Of a stretch of 64,000 nucleotides of DNA, positions 12,721-25,458 are shown piece by piece. Under the pieces are notes generated by a model, which was not told the DNA's origin, made no database searches, and worked only from the letters and a program-made list of their open reading frames with translations. Numbering within the stretch: position 1 is the stretch's first letter; each line of letters begins with the position of its first letter. Source of the DNA: Fasciola hepatica (Eukaryota; Platyhelminthes; Trematoda; Plagiorchiida; Fasciolidae); NCBI GenBank assembly GCA_948099385.1, contig CANUEZ040000168.1:6301001-6365000 (forward strand), in the 5' to 3' direction. The translations under genes and the position numbers were made by a program.

Positions 12721-15700
12721 AAAAGATTCTCAGCCTCTCCTCTTACAAATTCCTCGGAGTCAGCTGAAAGTTCATTGTCCACACTTTTTTCATAACACCA
12801 GCAGCAGAGCTTTTGTTGGCTAGTAGTGCTTGGTCAGTATTTTGGCCTTTATCTTGCCGGTTGCAACCTTTCTGTCCTCAGTTACCAGGGCTAGTATAAC
12901 TTACGTAGTCGCTGTACTCCCTTTGGGATGCACAAACAAGAGTCATGGCACTTGTATTGCTTCTACCAAGGGGCCTCGTTGAAGGCTAGCCCCTCAGTCT
13001 GCTTCAGTTCCGTGAAGGATTTACAGGTTCTGCAATAGATTTAATAACCTCTTCTTATGAAGTGCGGGAGCTGCCTGGTGGGATCTAATTGTTTGAGTAG
13101 GTCTCTGAGTTTCAGATCAAATGATAACGGGGCTTTCATGTGGCATCACCTTAGTGACGGCTGGGGTAGACAGTCATGAAGCACAGGGGTCATCATGGTT
13201 TACCTCAGAAACGTGGCTCACGTTTCTGAAATAGGTAATAAACCTGAGCCCTTGGAAGGCCGTTCTGTAAATATCCTCGAGGCGCTTGCACAGGACTTTA
13301 AATACGACCTATGGTTGGAGGACTGAAAGGGGCCCTCATGTCGGTAATAAGCTCACACCTCGCGTTCTCTTCTAACGATAGGAAGGTGTTCTATACCATC
13401 AACTTCAGAGCTTTAGTGGAAATTCACTAGATCTGGGATGAAACCCTGGTTTGATAATCCTCAGGTGGGTTGCCGATCGTATGGATGTAGAAGCAGCCTA
13501 TGAACGGCTTTCAACATATCCCCGGAGGTTAAAAGTGCCCTAGCTGCGGTCCCGTTCGACTTCCAATCGACAAGCTGGGCAATAAATAAGCTACACTGGT
13601 TGGTTTCCATCTAATTCCAGTCTTCTCAGAAGCGTCAAGATATCTTATAGATTGTCTGTAGGCTCCTGATGTGTGACCCCAAGGGTCACAAATCCCCAGC
13701 AGTTTGTCCAGAACAGAAACAAATGTCTTCAAAATACGCTCGTGATTAGGCATGGGTGTATAAACTAAGGGTTCAGGTGTCTAGTCAGATGGTATATGAC
13801 ACTCCCCCTGATAGCGCAAATTTCCTGTCCCCCTTAAATTGGGCTTATCCGTACAGGGGCCCCTTATAGCCTAGAATATTCGGACTGAGTTGTTTCTGCA
13901 CTTGCGCAAAACGGTAGGTGAAATAAATCGCGTCCAGGATTTCTGCAGATCCCTGTGATCTTCAAACCTCGGAAGTTAGACAAAGTAAACAAGGCGCTGC
14001 GTCCTACTGTCCGCACTTACCCCAGTGGCTTGCAGCGAATCAGAATGCTAGTACTAGCACTGATACCCGCACCGTCTTTCTATTCCACTGTTGAAAGTAA
14101 GGCCGTTGTACATAAAAATCACAACCATGAAGCATTCACCAATTTCTTCCTCATCTTGCCATTCTACTACGGACAGTTTACTTACTCGGGAACCAAATTA
14201 CCAGAAAAGTTAGATAGATGCCTTCTTTCTTCCTTAAGTTTTTGATCCCTTTAGCGCATCAGCTGCTTTTCCTACGGCTTTAATCTCCACTGCGACAGAG
14301 TGAGGTCGTGCAGAGTGACGTATTCAAGGTGATACGCCCAAAATCTGCACTCAATGGAAGTAGAGTTCTGCTGGGTGAACATCTTATTTCTGTGCATAAT
14401 ATATCACGCTGGGCCACTTGTATTTGTTAGCCGTGAATACATACGGTTCGGTGGTTTTGTTTATGGTCGCCTACTGGTCGGGGAAAGCGCATCCAGGGGA
14501 GTGATGTTCACACAACTTTTTTATGCCTTTATTATCATTCATAATCATTGTTATTTTCATTGTGGGCCTTGAAATGTAGTATTGTTCGAACGACTGAATC
14601 AGAGCACCCCGCCAGTTTAGCGAAGTTAATGCCGACATCAGCGTATTTGGATAACCACAAAAACTAATAGACGTCTGCGGGAATTCTTGACTGACCAGAA
14701 TGTGGCGGGAAATACAACCACTCGTTCCTTTAGCGCTAATCTTGACAAGGCACGGAGTGTCTGATCCAACTGTAACGGCCGAGCGTAACAGTTTCGCATT
14801 TTCCATAATCAGCATCATTATAAGTGCTAAACAGTGGTGGGAGACCGAGGGGACGAAATCGGAAAAAGTGTGAGATGAAAAGCATTAGACAACTACAGCG
14901 GTCAGAATTTTGCATTGTATCAGTTTCACACGATCCATGTTTCGGCCACGTCTGTATTTCTTGTTGTCCGCCTGAAATATTTACTTTACCGAAAACTCGC
15001 CTCGTCTGTCCGAAAGTATTTCGTAAGATGAACAACGTCTAAAATACAGTAGATCAATTTCAGAGCATCCCTAGTTGATTGAAGGCAGGCGCGTTTAGAA
15101 GTGAACCGATTACGCTGTATCAGACTCTTGCTAACTGCCATTTTCGCCAACAGATATGCCGAAGGTTAACTGTTGTGCTGATTATTTTGGGCTGGCCCCA
15201 AAACAAGCCGTGGTGGACTTTTATGACAAGATGAATGCTGGCCAAATCACGATTGTCGCCTAACTTGACTAGGATAACAGTGCGATGAATTATCGTTATT
15301 TTGCTGTTTCTTTTGTAATACATGTGTATATATTCACTACGCCAGACAGCGTTAATCTCGAGGGAAGATGAAAGCTTCTGGAGCAGCACAGTAATGCTGT
15401 CCCGTCTTTGATCTGAAGAAATAATTGCAAACGACTGTAGCCCCGTAATTGAGCAACCCGCAAATGAGCAAACCCAAAGTTTCAAGGCAGAGGGCACAGG
15501 CCTCTACGCTATATGTAATGTAGATGTCAATAAACAATAACAACAAGGTATCCTAAATTGTTGGCAAAGCGGCCACTGAATCGGGGCAGTCAGAAAAGGC
15601 CCCAAGTCTCTCAGGAAACCCTCAACAGGAAGCTCTCGAGACGGCGACACAGGAGCGAATCAATTTGTTTACGAAAAGAGTCCTTGCTTATGGGGGACAT

Positions 15701-16394
15701 TTTGCCCAATCAGCGATCAGAGGAAAGGTGATTGTCTGGGGGAACACTCGCAAGTTTGGCGAACAACAACAAAATAGCGTGGCCACGAGGGGGCTGCTTG
15801 AGCACAACTGGATGGCTAAGATCAGTCACTCTCACAGAAAAGATAGGTAGAGGGAGAAATGTCATTACATTCAGGAGTTTTGCCTTTTACACGTATCTGG
15901 GGAAGTTGTGACGTGGCGACAGAACGGGTTATGGTTACCTATGAGTCTGTGGACTTAGATTTCAAAACAGGGGGTAAAGGGGTACATGGGAGATCAAATC
16001 TTTCCAAATCGGAGTCGAATAAGAAGAGACTATATCAGCAATTGAGTTCTGTCGATATCTGTCGTAGAAGCAGGGCTTAAATAACGTGAAGCATTCGGAT
16101 TGCATGTGGAAGCAAGTGGACAGCAAAGGAACCATTTGATAAATGCCAGACAAAATTTGTGATGGACAGCACGGGATACCGACCGAACCGGTTCAAAGTA
16201 ATTGGTTGATATGGCGAACTGAATTTCCATGTCCAGTTCCAGCAAATCCCTGCAGTGTATTTGATTTTCTTCCCTCGCCCTTCCGTTGGTTCTAAATTTC
16301 ACTCATTGTTTGTACCTAGTCGAGCATGATATGTTTCGATTTAGGTGGAATTCGGCTGCTCGGCTGAACCTCAACTTTGGTCCCCCGCTAGATT
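12721..16394. other. no recognisable gene (3.7 kb)
   Basis: Scattered short open frames on both strands, none with a family resemblance. A possible 35-codon frame starting MPKVNCCADYFGLAPK (15,157 on, +) looks gene-like in composition but cannot be assigned. No LTR or LINE tail seen. Confidence 0.45.
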
Positions 16395-18600
16395 TTATAA
16401 TAATAATAATAATAATAATGGTATATCCCTTGATAGTGGTCAAGACACATGCTTATGGCATGATCAGAGAACACAGCAATTCACAGTAATGTGGGTTAAT
16501 TACAGTTTTGAAGTTCATGGTTCAGACAATTGCGGTAATAAAAACGATAAGCTTGTACGGTGTTTAAGTGAAGCAAAGCGGAGAGGATCGGTGAGGCCAT
16601 TGTGAATAGGTTTTGAATTCGGGGCGAGGACGATATGGTTAGCGGGACGGACACAGGAATGCAGATAAAGCGATACTGAAGAAGGGTAAAAGTGCAGTGT
16701 TTGCGAGAACCCATAAAGCAACTTGTGTCAGACATCACAAAATGAACAGGGATTTGAGACAGGAATAATACACAACTTGCCTTATGGGCGTCGACAGCTG
16801 TCTATGACGGATCCGGTAGTCCAGAATGGATCACGGCAATCTACGGAATTTGGTATGCAGTCGGTGGAGATAGAGAGAGAGCGGCGGAGTGAAAGTGATT
16901 CAAAGAAAAGTCGGGAAGTGTAGAAGGAGTCGCGTTGTGGCACCAACTGGATAGTTGAGGAATCAGTATCGACAAACTGGTTGAGTAGTTCCAAAATAAA
17001 ATTAAAGTTAGAGTTAACATGGTGTTACGAAGGTGCAGTCGGAGATGCCTGCAGGATATAGAGAAGATTGGTCCTCCGCTGGATAACTCATTGTAGAGGG
17101 AGACTGTGATACAAATGCGAATGAGTCGAGTGAGATAATCACATTGTCCTCTCTATAGGCAATTTTGATATTACATAGAAAGTCACACAGAGGCAGAAAC
17201 CCTCACCAGGAATGCAGTGTGCTTTGAAGGAGCGTGAACGGTGAATGGACACAGAACAGGAAATTTCAACAAGAAGCCTTCGAGGAAACACTCTGTTTGT
17301 GACAGACGCTACTGATGCAACCAAGCAAATATGCACAGGTGGCAAACAGGAAGGAAGACAGCGGTGGCTGGGAGAGGCCAGACCCGAAGGAACGTAGAAA
17401 GTTGAGTGTAGAAGTGAGATCTTCTGCATACGTGGTAAAAGAATGAATAATCAAGTGGTTGGTGTTTTGCCTCACAAGTACAATGGTTGCTGTTGATGGC
17501 AGGTAGTGCACGATGAGGGTAGCAGCCAAAAAGGGCCAGGCTGACGAAATAGGGAGAGTAGGTACGAAACGCAAAGACAAGGGACAGATTTCGGTCAGTA
17601 TTTTTGGTACTGCATGCAGAATGAATTAAGCTGTTCGTGTGGAGTACGGGAAGTGGATGTTGATGGGGTGTGAGGTGATGGGCGATGTCAGGAATCCGTC
17701 CGGCGGTCCGGTGAGACTATCATGATTGACTGTAATCCTGTTTATGGGATTGTGATCACTGGTCAGCCATGCAAGGTGCTCCATATAAAGCGTCATCGGG
17801 TGTGAGTAAAGGTTTAACCATGGTCAATCCGATCGAATAAACCATTTAGCCCGTAAGGTAATCCAGGGGTGACGTCGATTTGGTTGATGGGCTACCCAGG
17901 TAACCAGTGTGTTCTGGAAGGGAAGAGAAATGCGGCAGTCTGGAGAATGTTCCGGCTGGGGGTTGTGATTAACGGTTTAACAGAAACTAGAGATAATTCT
18001 ACATGACAGCCAGTGGGTCGATTTACGAGGGATCAACGGGCGGGGACTGGTAGTATTTTAGAGCAGTTGGTTGGTGATGGGGATATTAAGCGCATGTTTA
18101 GCCAGAGTGCAAAATGGTTAGGCTGATAGGCGGGAGAATAGTAGAGGGGCCCAGTTGAGGATTAGGAACAAAACAGTGAGAGAGGGTGGGGTCAGAAAAA
18201 TGAATGGGAAAAAGGAAGACAGCAGTCTGGTTGTTGGCCCGGCTGTAGGTGAGGGCGGAGAAATTATACAAAGAAAAGGACATGCTCAGAGCTAAGGTGA
18301 GGCCTTCTTATGTGGATGTGAATGTGCTGATTTTCCGTGGGATCATGAGTAATCAGACACATACGCTTGCTAGGTGGAATGGGATCCTAACATACCGTGA
18401 GCAAATGCGCTGATCGGTGAGTATTGGTTATTAAAGGATGATAATCTGCGTGGTAGGACTCGAGTCAACGGGGGAGTGCAAGAAAAACGACGGTGAGACA
18501 ACTGAGTTGTGGCCTGTGACAAGAGAATTAAGTGAAGGTGAGCGCCTATCAATAAAGGAATAACATTTTCTTAGGGGAGTTGGTGTCAGTAGGGATTTTG
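16395..18600 (-). mobile_element. LINE-C: 3' portion of a LINE on the minus strand
   Basis: A pure (AAT)n tail at 16,395-16,419 is followed by the terminal motif (to about 16,467, ending TGATCA) seen in the other LINEs here. Up to about 18.6 kb the + strand is purine-rich, meaning the minus strand is pyrimidine-rich like the LINE-A, -B and -E 3'UTRs. No RT motif is visible, so only the 3'UTR part is claimed. The upper boundary is a guess from composition. Confidence 0.5.
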
Positions 18601-19670
18601 GTTTTGTAACTGAGTCTATATGGTAGCAGACAAATCATCGCTGACTTTGGACAACATTATTAGTGCTTGGGTTCGAGGGGGACATAGAAAAGTAAACTTG
18701 TGGATTGCAAATCATAAAAGCGCAATAATTACGTTCCGACAACCAATATGGGCGAGGCTCTGTCCATAGCTCGAACGGCGTGCTGTCACCCGGCACTGGT
18801 CTAGACAGAAGAAGCCGCAGGTTAACTCGAAATCTTGGGGTTTCCCATACGCAGGGTCGGGTCTAGGCTGTTATCAGAAATCCGTCTGTAATGAAGTGGG
18901 CAGAGAGCATTTGTTCAAGACCTTTCCAGCCAGATATTTATATATTTTGTCTTTTTTATAGAGGAGAGAGAGCGAATTTACGCCGTGGGGTAAAATTCCA
19001 ATTTCTCCTTGACCCGCCTTTATTTACACGTGGCCCATTGGGTCCGAGACTGATAGGGATGGCTGGTCCCCCTTATTATTAGAAGGCTGAAGACCAGATG
19101 CCGTAGCCTTCAGGAGTGTCGCCATCCCAAAAAAACCGGCAGCCGAGTGGGTATTTGCACAACTTTTATACTCACACACTGAGTGCTCAAATACCGTACC
19201 GATAACAAAGGGTGATTTAATTATTGGTCAACCCGCTTCTGAATTCTCTGGTTACTCATCCCCGGAGTTTGTAATGGAGCGAGTCGTGGTCTAGTTTATG
19301 TACTCCCGGAGACTAAACAGAATACTGTTTTACCACCCGCCTTCAGCCGATAAGTCTTGTTTTATAGATCGGACCTTCTGCTAAAACTTTGTGGGCCGCT
19401 GCCCGGGTAATTATGTTCGTATATCATTTTGGCATCATGCATCATCCGAGAACGGCGAGGGCGCAACTATGGAGGCGGTTAACGGAGCGTGGTTACGAGT
19501 GCTGAAGACAGTGCAGTAAGGTTATTCGGTGAATCAGGGCAGCAGGTACAAAGAGATCCACGGCCCTCGTCCAGCGATTTGCCTGGCAGTGATTAGTGGC
19601 TCGCTGTGCTTGGGCAGGTGGCCGAAGTACTAGTTAGTTGTTGTATCAAACTGGCATAGAGTAACTGACT
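18601..19670. other. no recognisable gene; holds one short dispersed similarity
   Basis: 18,770-18,890 is related in inverse orientation to 5,270-5,400. Nothing else identified before the gypsy LTR begins at 19,671. Confidence 0.4.
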
Positions 19671-20398
19671 AAATAATAAGCCACCATCACAGCAGAGAAC
19701 ATAAGTGTACCTTGAAGATTCCCCCGATCGTTCCAGAAAAAATGGTCGAATCGTGATGAGGACCAGCGCGGTGAGGGGGTAGCAGGATGATTTGCTGTAT
19801 GCTTGGTAATGACCACGGGGTCCGCCAGAAAATTTGCTTCACTACCACCACGCCGAACAGAGTGAGCAGAGTGGAGCTTCCCCCTCGTTGGTACCGATTA
19901 TTTCCGTGTCATCTTGGTTTGCTACGGCAGAGTACGGCCACCTCTCTGGCCGTTTCTAAGCTTGGGCAGTACGACTGTAAGTAGTCTTCATCCTACGCAC
20001 GGAATCCTTTTACCACGGTGATAGTGCGTTTTAAAGGGCATCACGATGCAACGAAATATAGACAGCAATAATAGGGTTAACCTCTCTGGTTCTGTTTGGG
20101 TCGCTTGAGCTTAACTCGCGGCTTTCTTAATAAACAATTCTTCGGCCCTTTGTACTGCGTGGACCACTTGTACGTTACTCTGATACTCGGCACTGCAAGA
20201 ATATGTTAACCAGAACGGTATTCTCTCCGACCCGTGAGAACGAGAAGGCCATTGAGAGAGATAGTGGCTATCGTGTTTTTGGGGGCGTACGTGAGAGCGC
20301 GCGCAAGAGCAATGGTCAAGTGGCAGCCTGGCGTGGCGGTTAGCGTTCAATTAAATGATAAAGTGGTAGAAATGCCAACGAAGATGGCTGTCGCTACA
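19671..20398 (-). repeat. gypsy LTR (3' LTR of the deleted element)
   Basis: It begins TGTAGCGACAGCC reading down from 20,398 and has a near-identical inverted copy at 24,092-24,819 (coordinate sum 44,490, no indel). Upstream of its start lies the purine-rich AGAAGGAGG, a possible polypurine tract. The 3' boundary is set only by the end of similarity; no clear CA end or target-site duplication was seen. Confidence 0.65.
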
Positions 20399-21009
20399 GG
20401 AACCTCCTTCTGGAAGTTCGACAGAACCGGGTTTCGATCGTGGCCGTAAACCGTAAGTATTGATATTTCAGGAAATTCCTGTATCCTCCTCGTTTTAAAT
20501 TTGGTGATGTCGAACGACTGCTGGCGAGCTTGGTGACGCCTGCACTCTCGAGGTCCAGTGTGCGTTGGTCCGGCTGTGTTGTGGTGCCCACGGGTCTGAT
20601 CCGCTTGCGAGCCTGAAGATGCCGCGTCAGGTCCACCCAAAAGGGCGTCCAGTTGTCGTCTCCAGAACCATACTGAACAGTCGTTCCGTTGCTTAATGAG
20701 TGGTTGGCTCCTTGCACGTGCACGGTATTCATTAAGGTTACGGATGAAGCTGCCGTGACGGTGTAAATCCGTCCGACAGAGGGTAAGGCAAACTGGAACA
20801 AAATATCGCCTGAAAGCGCCGGCAGATTTTGGGCCGTAATAACAATACACAAACGATGTTTGGTGTTGTCGTGGTCACCAGAAGACTGGTATAAAATGAA
20901 ATTAGTACTACTGATTGTAATTTCTCGGGCTTGTTGGTTGGTAAATCCATGGTAAACTCCCCAACTTGCTGCTAAAATCGGTTGTAAAAGTCGTCACGAA
21001 ATCGGTGAT

Positions 21010-22380
21010 GCGGACGGGATTTCATGGGTCGTGACTGTGACGGCTACCTCGCGCTGCAAGTACGGTTGAAGGTTCTGACGGACTAACTTCTGGGTTCCCA
21101 CTAGGCGTGATTGTGGGTGGTTCGAATGATACCCCGCTCGATGTGGGCGACTGAGTGGCTCGAGCAGGTGTGAGTTGGACTAGCGGCTCGCACTCTTTGA
21201 CAGAAGGTGTGAGGCGGTCGATAGATACGGTGTCCTGTCGTCTGATGATGTCCATGATGAATGTTTTGCCCTACGTTCTATCACCCTGGACGAGCCAATA
21301 TATGGTGGTTGTAGGGTTCATCAAACACTATCGACGGGAAGGAATTCATGAGTAGCGATTTCCAGCGCAGTCGGGACATGACTTGTAGACCGTTGTTCGC
21401 GCGGCAGGCTGACCTTGAGCACTCGCATGTGCTGCGTAGGGTACTGAGCGTAGTAGCCGTAGTCGACAGTCACGGTTGGTGAGGGGGCCACCAACTCTCC
21501 AGTTCAGCGAAATATACAGCCATGTACTAGTGCGGCCGCAGTTGGTTGCAATTCTTCCTTAACTGTACCAAGCAGGCTTAAGTGCGCCAATGGTAGTGTT
21601 TCACTCCGAAGGGGGTTGCCGTTTGCTTGAAAGGTGGCTTTTGGCTGCCGGTGTAAATGCTCAACCATACCATTGACCCGAGGGTTGTAGGCTGTCGTCC
21701 AAAAGTGTTGGCTACTGTGCATAGAGAGTGGGCCTCCAGTAGTACCTTCAAAGTGTGGACCACGATCAGTTGCCACCATTTCCGAAAAACCGAAATGACT
21801 AACACAACCGGTCAGAAAAGCTTTCGTTGCATTTCCCGACTTGGAATGAGGGATAGGAGTGGCCCGCTTCCAGCGAGTAAAACGATCCATGCATATGAGA
21901 ATGTAGACGTACTAAAGCAAAGGTGGAAGTGGTCCTACGAGGTCAACGTGCACATGATGAAGACGTGTTTCAGGTCCCGGGAACCCGGCTAACGCCATCC
22001 CTGTGTGCTGATGGGTCTTAACACGTTGACACTGCAAGCAAGCACGAGCCCATTGACGGACATTTAGCTTGACACCGTTTCAAACAAAAAGCTCAGTCAT
22101 CAGTTTTGCCGAGGCAGTCACAACTGGATGAACCAGATTATGACGTGTCAGGAAAGTAGGATAACGGGAGGCAGCGGGAGGCAGCAGGAGGCAGCGGGAG
22201 CCACCGGCCTAGGACGACCTTGTGACACATCGCACACGACGGCATTCTGGGCAGTTGGGATAGGTACTGTCTTCAAGTTCAAAGAACCGTACTGTCCAAG
22301 TTGTCCGATGCCAGGGTCCGCAGTTTTCGCCTGTGCCATTGCGTCTACTGCCATGTCGGGACTGGGTCAAGGACTCAGGT
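21010..22380 (-). pseudogene. gypsy pol remnant: linker, integrase and C-terminus
   Basis: The linker (about 22,354-22,160) reads MAVDAMAQAKTADPG and VVCDVSQGRPRP, typical of flatworm gypsy pol between RNase H and integrase. The integrase zinc region (about 22,110-22,010) has WARACLQCQRVKTHQH. The catalytic core has VDLVGPLPP, MDRFTRWKRATPIP, VATDRGPHFEG and NPRVNGMVEHLHRQPK (21,890-21,504). Its last motif has lost the usual E-R of NG.VER.HR. The pol end motif RQDTVSIDRLTPSV lies at 21,255-21,190. One in-frame stop follows VGPLPP at about 21,915. The GGAGGCAGC expansion interrupts the linker. Not functional. Confidence 0.7.
22165..22201. repeat. short tandem repeat, 10-bp unit GGGAGGCAGC
   Basis: Three and a half copies of a 10-bp unit, with one G-to-A change, sit inside the gypsy pol linker. 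This is a slippage expansion and is not expected in an intact pol. Confidence 0.8.
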
Positions 22381-22399
22381 GATATATGCCCTATAAGGC

Positions 22400-22690
22400 G
22401 TCGGAGACGGGACTGAGTACCCCAGACATGGGTCGTATTTCCATGGTGAACTGTGGGACATAGTGTAGGTTGCGAATCTCGCGTGACATCAGCTATCGCT
22501 GCGGTTTCCTCCGGTGCACATTTACGCGTTGTTTTCAGTGAATCTGGGATGTTTTGCAGCAAACGCCGCAGCCAAAGTTCACCCAAGAATGCTTCCTTGC
22601 CTACAGTCGATCCTTTCAGGCTTTACACCTCACGCGGCAGTTCGGAGAGCATTATTCTTCCAAGCTCGACACTCTGGCGAGGCCGCATGC
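22400..22690 (-). pseudogene. gypsy gag remnant
   Basis: The minus-strand open stretch 22,586-22,209, with the codons just upstream, reads LPREV, a stop, STVGKEAFLGELWLRRLLQNIP and ETAAIADVTRD. FLGELWLRRLPQN-like text is typical of flatworm gypsy gag capsid regions. The join to pol linker sequence near 22,380 marks the internal deletion. Structural role only; too short to judge further. Confidence 0.5.
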
Positions 22691-22879
22691 CTTGGTCTTG
22701 CGTTGGGGTCGTGCGGGCAATGACGACCCTCTTCAAAGCCCGTATCTTTGCGGTCTCCGGCGGGAGGCGGCCTGCCACCCACCTCCACCAGATCCACGTG
22801 TGTTGGCGGATGTTCTTAAACCTACGAAAGCTCGATCACGTGCTCACGAGCCATTGCCTAGGTTAAGTATCATTGTCAC

Positions 22880-24085
22880 TAGACTTCATCTTCACAGCCA
22901 GCAAATATGATTTCTGTGGAAAAGTGGTCTCTGAAATCTGGCCTCCCAAGTGGAGACTGTAGAAAGCCAAAAATGAACAGGATACACTGGCAGCTTGGAA
23001 CAGGTGGATAAAATAACTCTGCAAAGACAGCTTCAGAAAAACAACGACCACTAAACATTAGAAATTCAAAGACGGATGAATGGGAAATAATGGGAAATGA
23101 GTAATGATGCTCACGGGTGATTACGCTTTACCAGGGATATGGCGAAACTTGTAAACGGATTGCAGACAGTGGTATAACTACCATAGTGGTGAGGTCTTAG
23201 TTCGAGAAACTTCTGATTACCAATTCGAATTCTAACCCAATTAGTAACAAACTTCGCTTCTTGAACAGCGGACTAGAGGCCTAAGAGAAAAGCGTGGCCA
23301 AAAACCGTACTGAATCATCTAGAAGTCATTCAATCTAAAGATTTATGCGGTACTGTTTGCGAGCAAAAGCATGTAAGCAAAACGGCCGCGCCCTTTGAAA
23401 TGAACTCCTCCCAGTACCCAGAAGAAAGACTATCCAAAATAGGACAGAAATCTATGTAAGGGAAACAGATGACTGAAAATGATAAATCAAAAAACCTGGT
23501 CCATAGTACAAATGGGAAACAACTGCAGGCTGAACCAAGACTAACAAATAATTTTCTGGGCGCAGAAGCTAAAATTCAGTGCAAATAAAGCCTGTTGTCC
23601 AATTTAGTCCACACAGGCGATTGAGCAAAGCCGGAAAGAACCAAGCAAATTGTGATGATTCAATGCGTCGCGTCTTCACACAGTGTCCATAAAGTTCTCT
23701 CAACTGAAAGTTTCAAAAGCAGACAAGAGAAGTCAGTACTTCTGCTGGTATGTAAGTCACTGCCGGACACCAGTGTCGGTAAGAGTGCAGTGTGCCTATT
23801 CAGTCTGATAACGTTGGAGGAGCAGATAGCTGTGTAAGATGGGGCGGTGTTTAATCTACCCCGAATTTGCCAGTCACTAACAGTCCCTCGAGCGAAAAGC
23901 TACCCGAAACCGCCGTGGGCTTTGGCTCATACTTCCGCTCACGCCTCTGTGACACCGACGTTTTTAGGACTCGGGGAGCATGCCATTCCCCCTTCGGTTA
24001 TAAGGGGAGTTACAGCAGTACTCCCACATACGAATAGCCTAAAACCACGGATCCAATTGGCCCATTTAAATAATCACAAATTTGA
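22880..24085 (+). repeat. dispersed repeat R3, diverged copy
   Basis: It is related throughout to 50,600-51,935 (+) and to the mirror at 30,939-32,270 (-). Anchors in order are GGCCTCC..GTGGAGACTG, TGCGGTAC(T/C)GTTTG, CTGGTCCA..ACAAAT, TTTTCTGGGCGCAGAAGC and TGGCCCATTT...GAACGTC. The copy is clearly older than the pair in the arms. No coding frame survives here. The element class is unknown. Confidence 0.55.
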
Positions 24086-24091
24086 ACGTCT

Positions 24092-24819
24092 TGTGGTGAC
24101 AGCCATCATCGTTGGCATTTCTACCACTTTATCATTTAATTGAACGCTAACCGCCACGCCAGGCTGCCACTTGACCATTGCTCTTGCGCGCGCTCTCACG
24201 TACGCCCCCAAAAACACGATAGCCACTATCTCTCTCAATGGCCTTCTCGTTCTCACGGGTCGGAGAGAATACCGTTCTGGTTAACATATTCTTGCAGTGC
24301 CGAGTATCAGAGTAACGTACAAGTGGTCCACGCAGTACAAAGGGCCGAAGAATTGTTTATTAAGAAAGCCGCGAGTTAAGCTCAAGCGACCCAAACAGAA
24401 CCAGAGAGGTTAACCCTATTATTGCTGTCTATATTTCGTTGCATCGTGATGCCCTTTAAAACGCACTATCACCGTGGTAAAAGGATTCCGTGCGTAGGAT
24501 GAAGACTACTTACAGTCGTACTGCCCAAGCTTAGAAACGGCCAGAGAGGTGGCCGTACTCTGCCGTAGCAAACCAAGATGACACGGAAATAATCGGTACC
24601 AACGAGGGGGAAGCTCCACTCTGCTCACTCTGTTCGGCGTGGTGGTAGTGAAGCAAATTTTCTGGCGGACCCCGTGGTCATTACCAAGCATACAGCAAAT
24701 CATCCTGCTACCCCCTCACCGCGCTGGTCCTCATCACGATTCGACCATTTTTTCTGGAACGATCGGGGGAATCTTCAAGGTACACTTATGTCCTCTGCTG
24801 TGATGGTGGCTTATTATTT
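24092..24819 (+). repeat. solo gypsy LTR, inverted partner of the LTR at 19.7-20.4 kb
   Basis: It starts TGTGGTGACAGCC. Apart from about three differences in the first 25 bp it mirrors 19,671-20,398 with no length change; two long open frames are identical in both. No gypsy internal sequence follows it, so it is a solo LTR or a copied segment. It sits 6 bp after the end of R3. Confidence 0.65.
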
Positions 24820-25458
24820 GATTCCGTAGTTGTTGACGGGGCAACCCTCCGATGTTTATTACTTTGTTTGTGAGTATTTCGCTGAGTGGTGCAACTTCAT
24901 TTTACATCCTGACTTTTAATTGGTTCCAAAGTCGTACACTGGCTTGTGCGATCGGCTAATTGGCCGTCCTTTCACCTCGTATTGTGCTGTAGTGCTGAAA
25001 ATGGGGTGCGTACGGGTAGACGATTCACTTGGGTTTTGGGGCTTGGTCCGCAGATCATAGCCTGGTACGGACTCAGCTGAAGCCGATTTTTGGGCGTTTT
25101 GAAGACAAAATCGCATGTTTTCTAGGTGTGCAATTCCGAGATATGCACAACGGCAAAAAAGCGGGGCATTTATCCGCAAGAAGGTGTGCCTTTTCATTTC
25201 AAAATTCTGCTGCTTTCACCAAAAAGGGGAAATTGGATAAATTTTCCAGGTACGTCATCATTTATTTCCAAATACCTTCCTTCCGGCTATCATAGATTTG
25301 AACGCAAGGCTTTCATCTCGCTTCCTCTTGTTAGCTCTTGTTATCGTGTGGTTAGTTGGTCGATGAAACTTTCGCGTAGTTTCCATATAGGTAGTGGAGT
25401 TTGTTATGTGCGAAATCGCGGGGCAACACACGAGCGAGGTGCTCGTGTATTGTAACTA
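24820..25458. other. no assigned gene; possible upstream exon
   Basis: A + strand frame at 25,126-25,250 (MCNSEICTTAKKRG..., ending FPG) stops at a good 5' splice consensus, CAG|GTACGT at about 25,249. This may be an exon of the gene suggested downstream, but nothing identifies it. Confidence 0.2.

Larger units (their letters stand above)
19671..22700 (-). mobile_element. internally deleted Ty3/gypsy retrotransposon (CsRn1-like)
   Basis: On the minus strand the order is gag remnant (about 22,690-22,400), then directly the RNase H-integrase linker and integrase (about 22,380-21,010), an untranslated stretch, and one LTR (20,398-19,671). Protease, RT and RNase H, normally between gag and the linker, are missing, so an internal deletion of roughly 2-3 kb is inferred. 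No 5' LTR lies upstream in the same orientation; R3 is there instead. The CsRn1-like label rests on the integrase zinc region (CLQCQRVKTH) and the linker text. Confidence 0.7.

Noticed and set aside
15157..15264. Short frame MPKVNCCADYFGLAPK... as a zinc-finger or transposase start
   Set aside because: Only 35 codons with no spaced Cys/His pattern and no continuation seen.
20347..20852. Two overlapping minus-strand frames (167 and 152 codons) as gypsy gag
   Set aside because: They lie downstream of integrase, between pol and the 3' LTR, and have no capsid or zinc-knuckle motif; one runs into the LTR.
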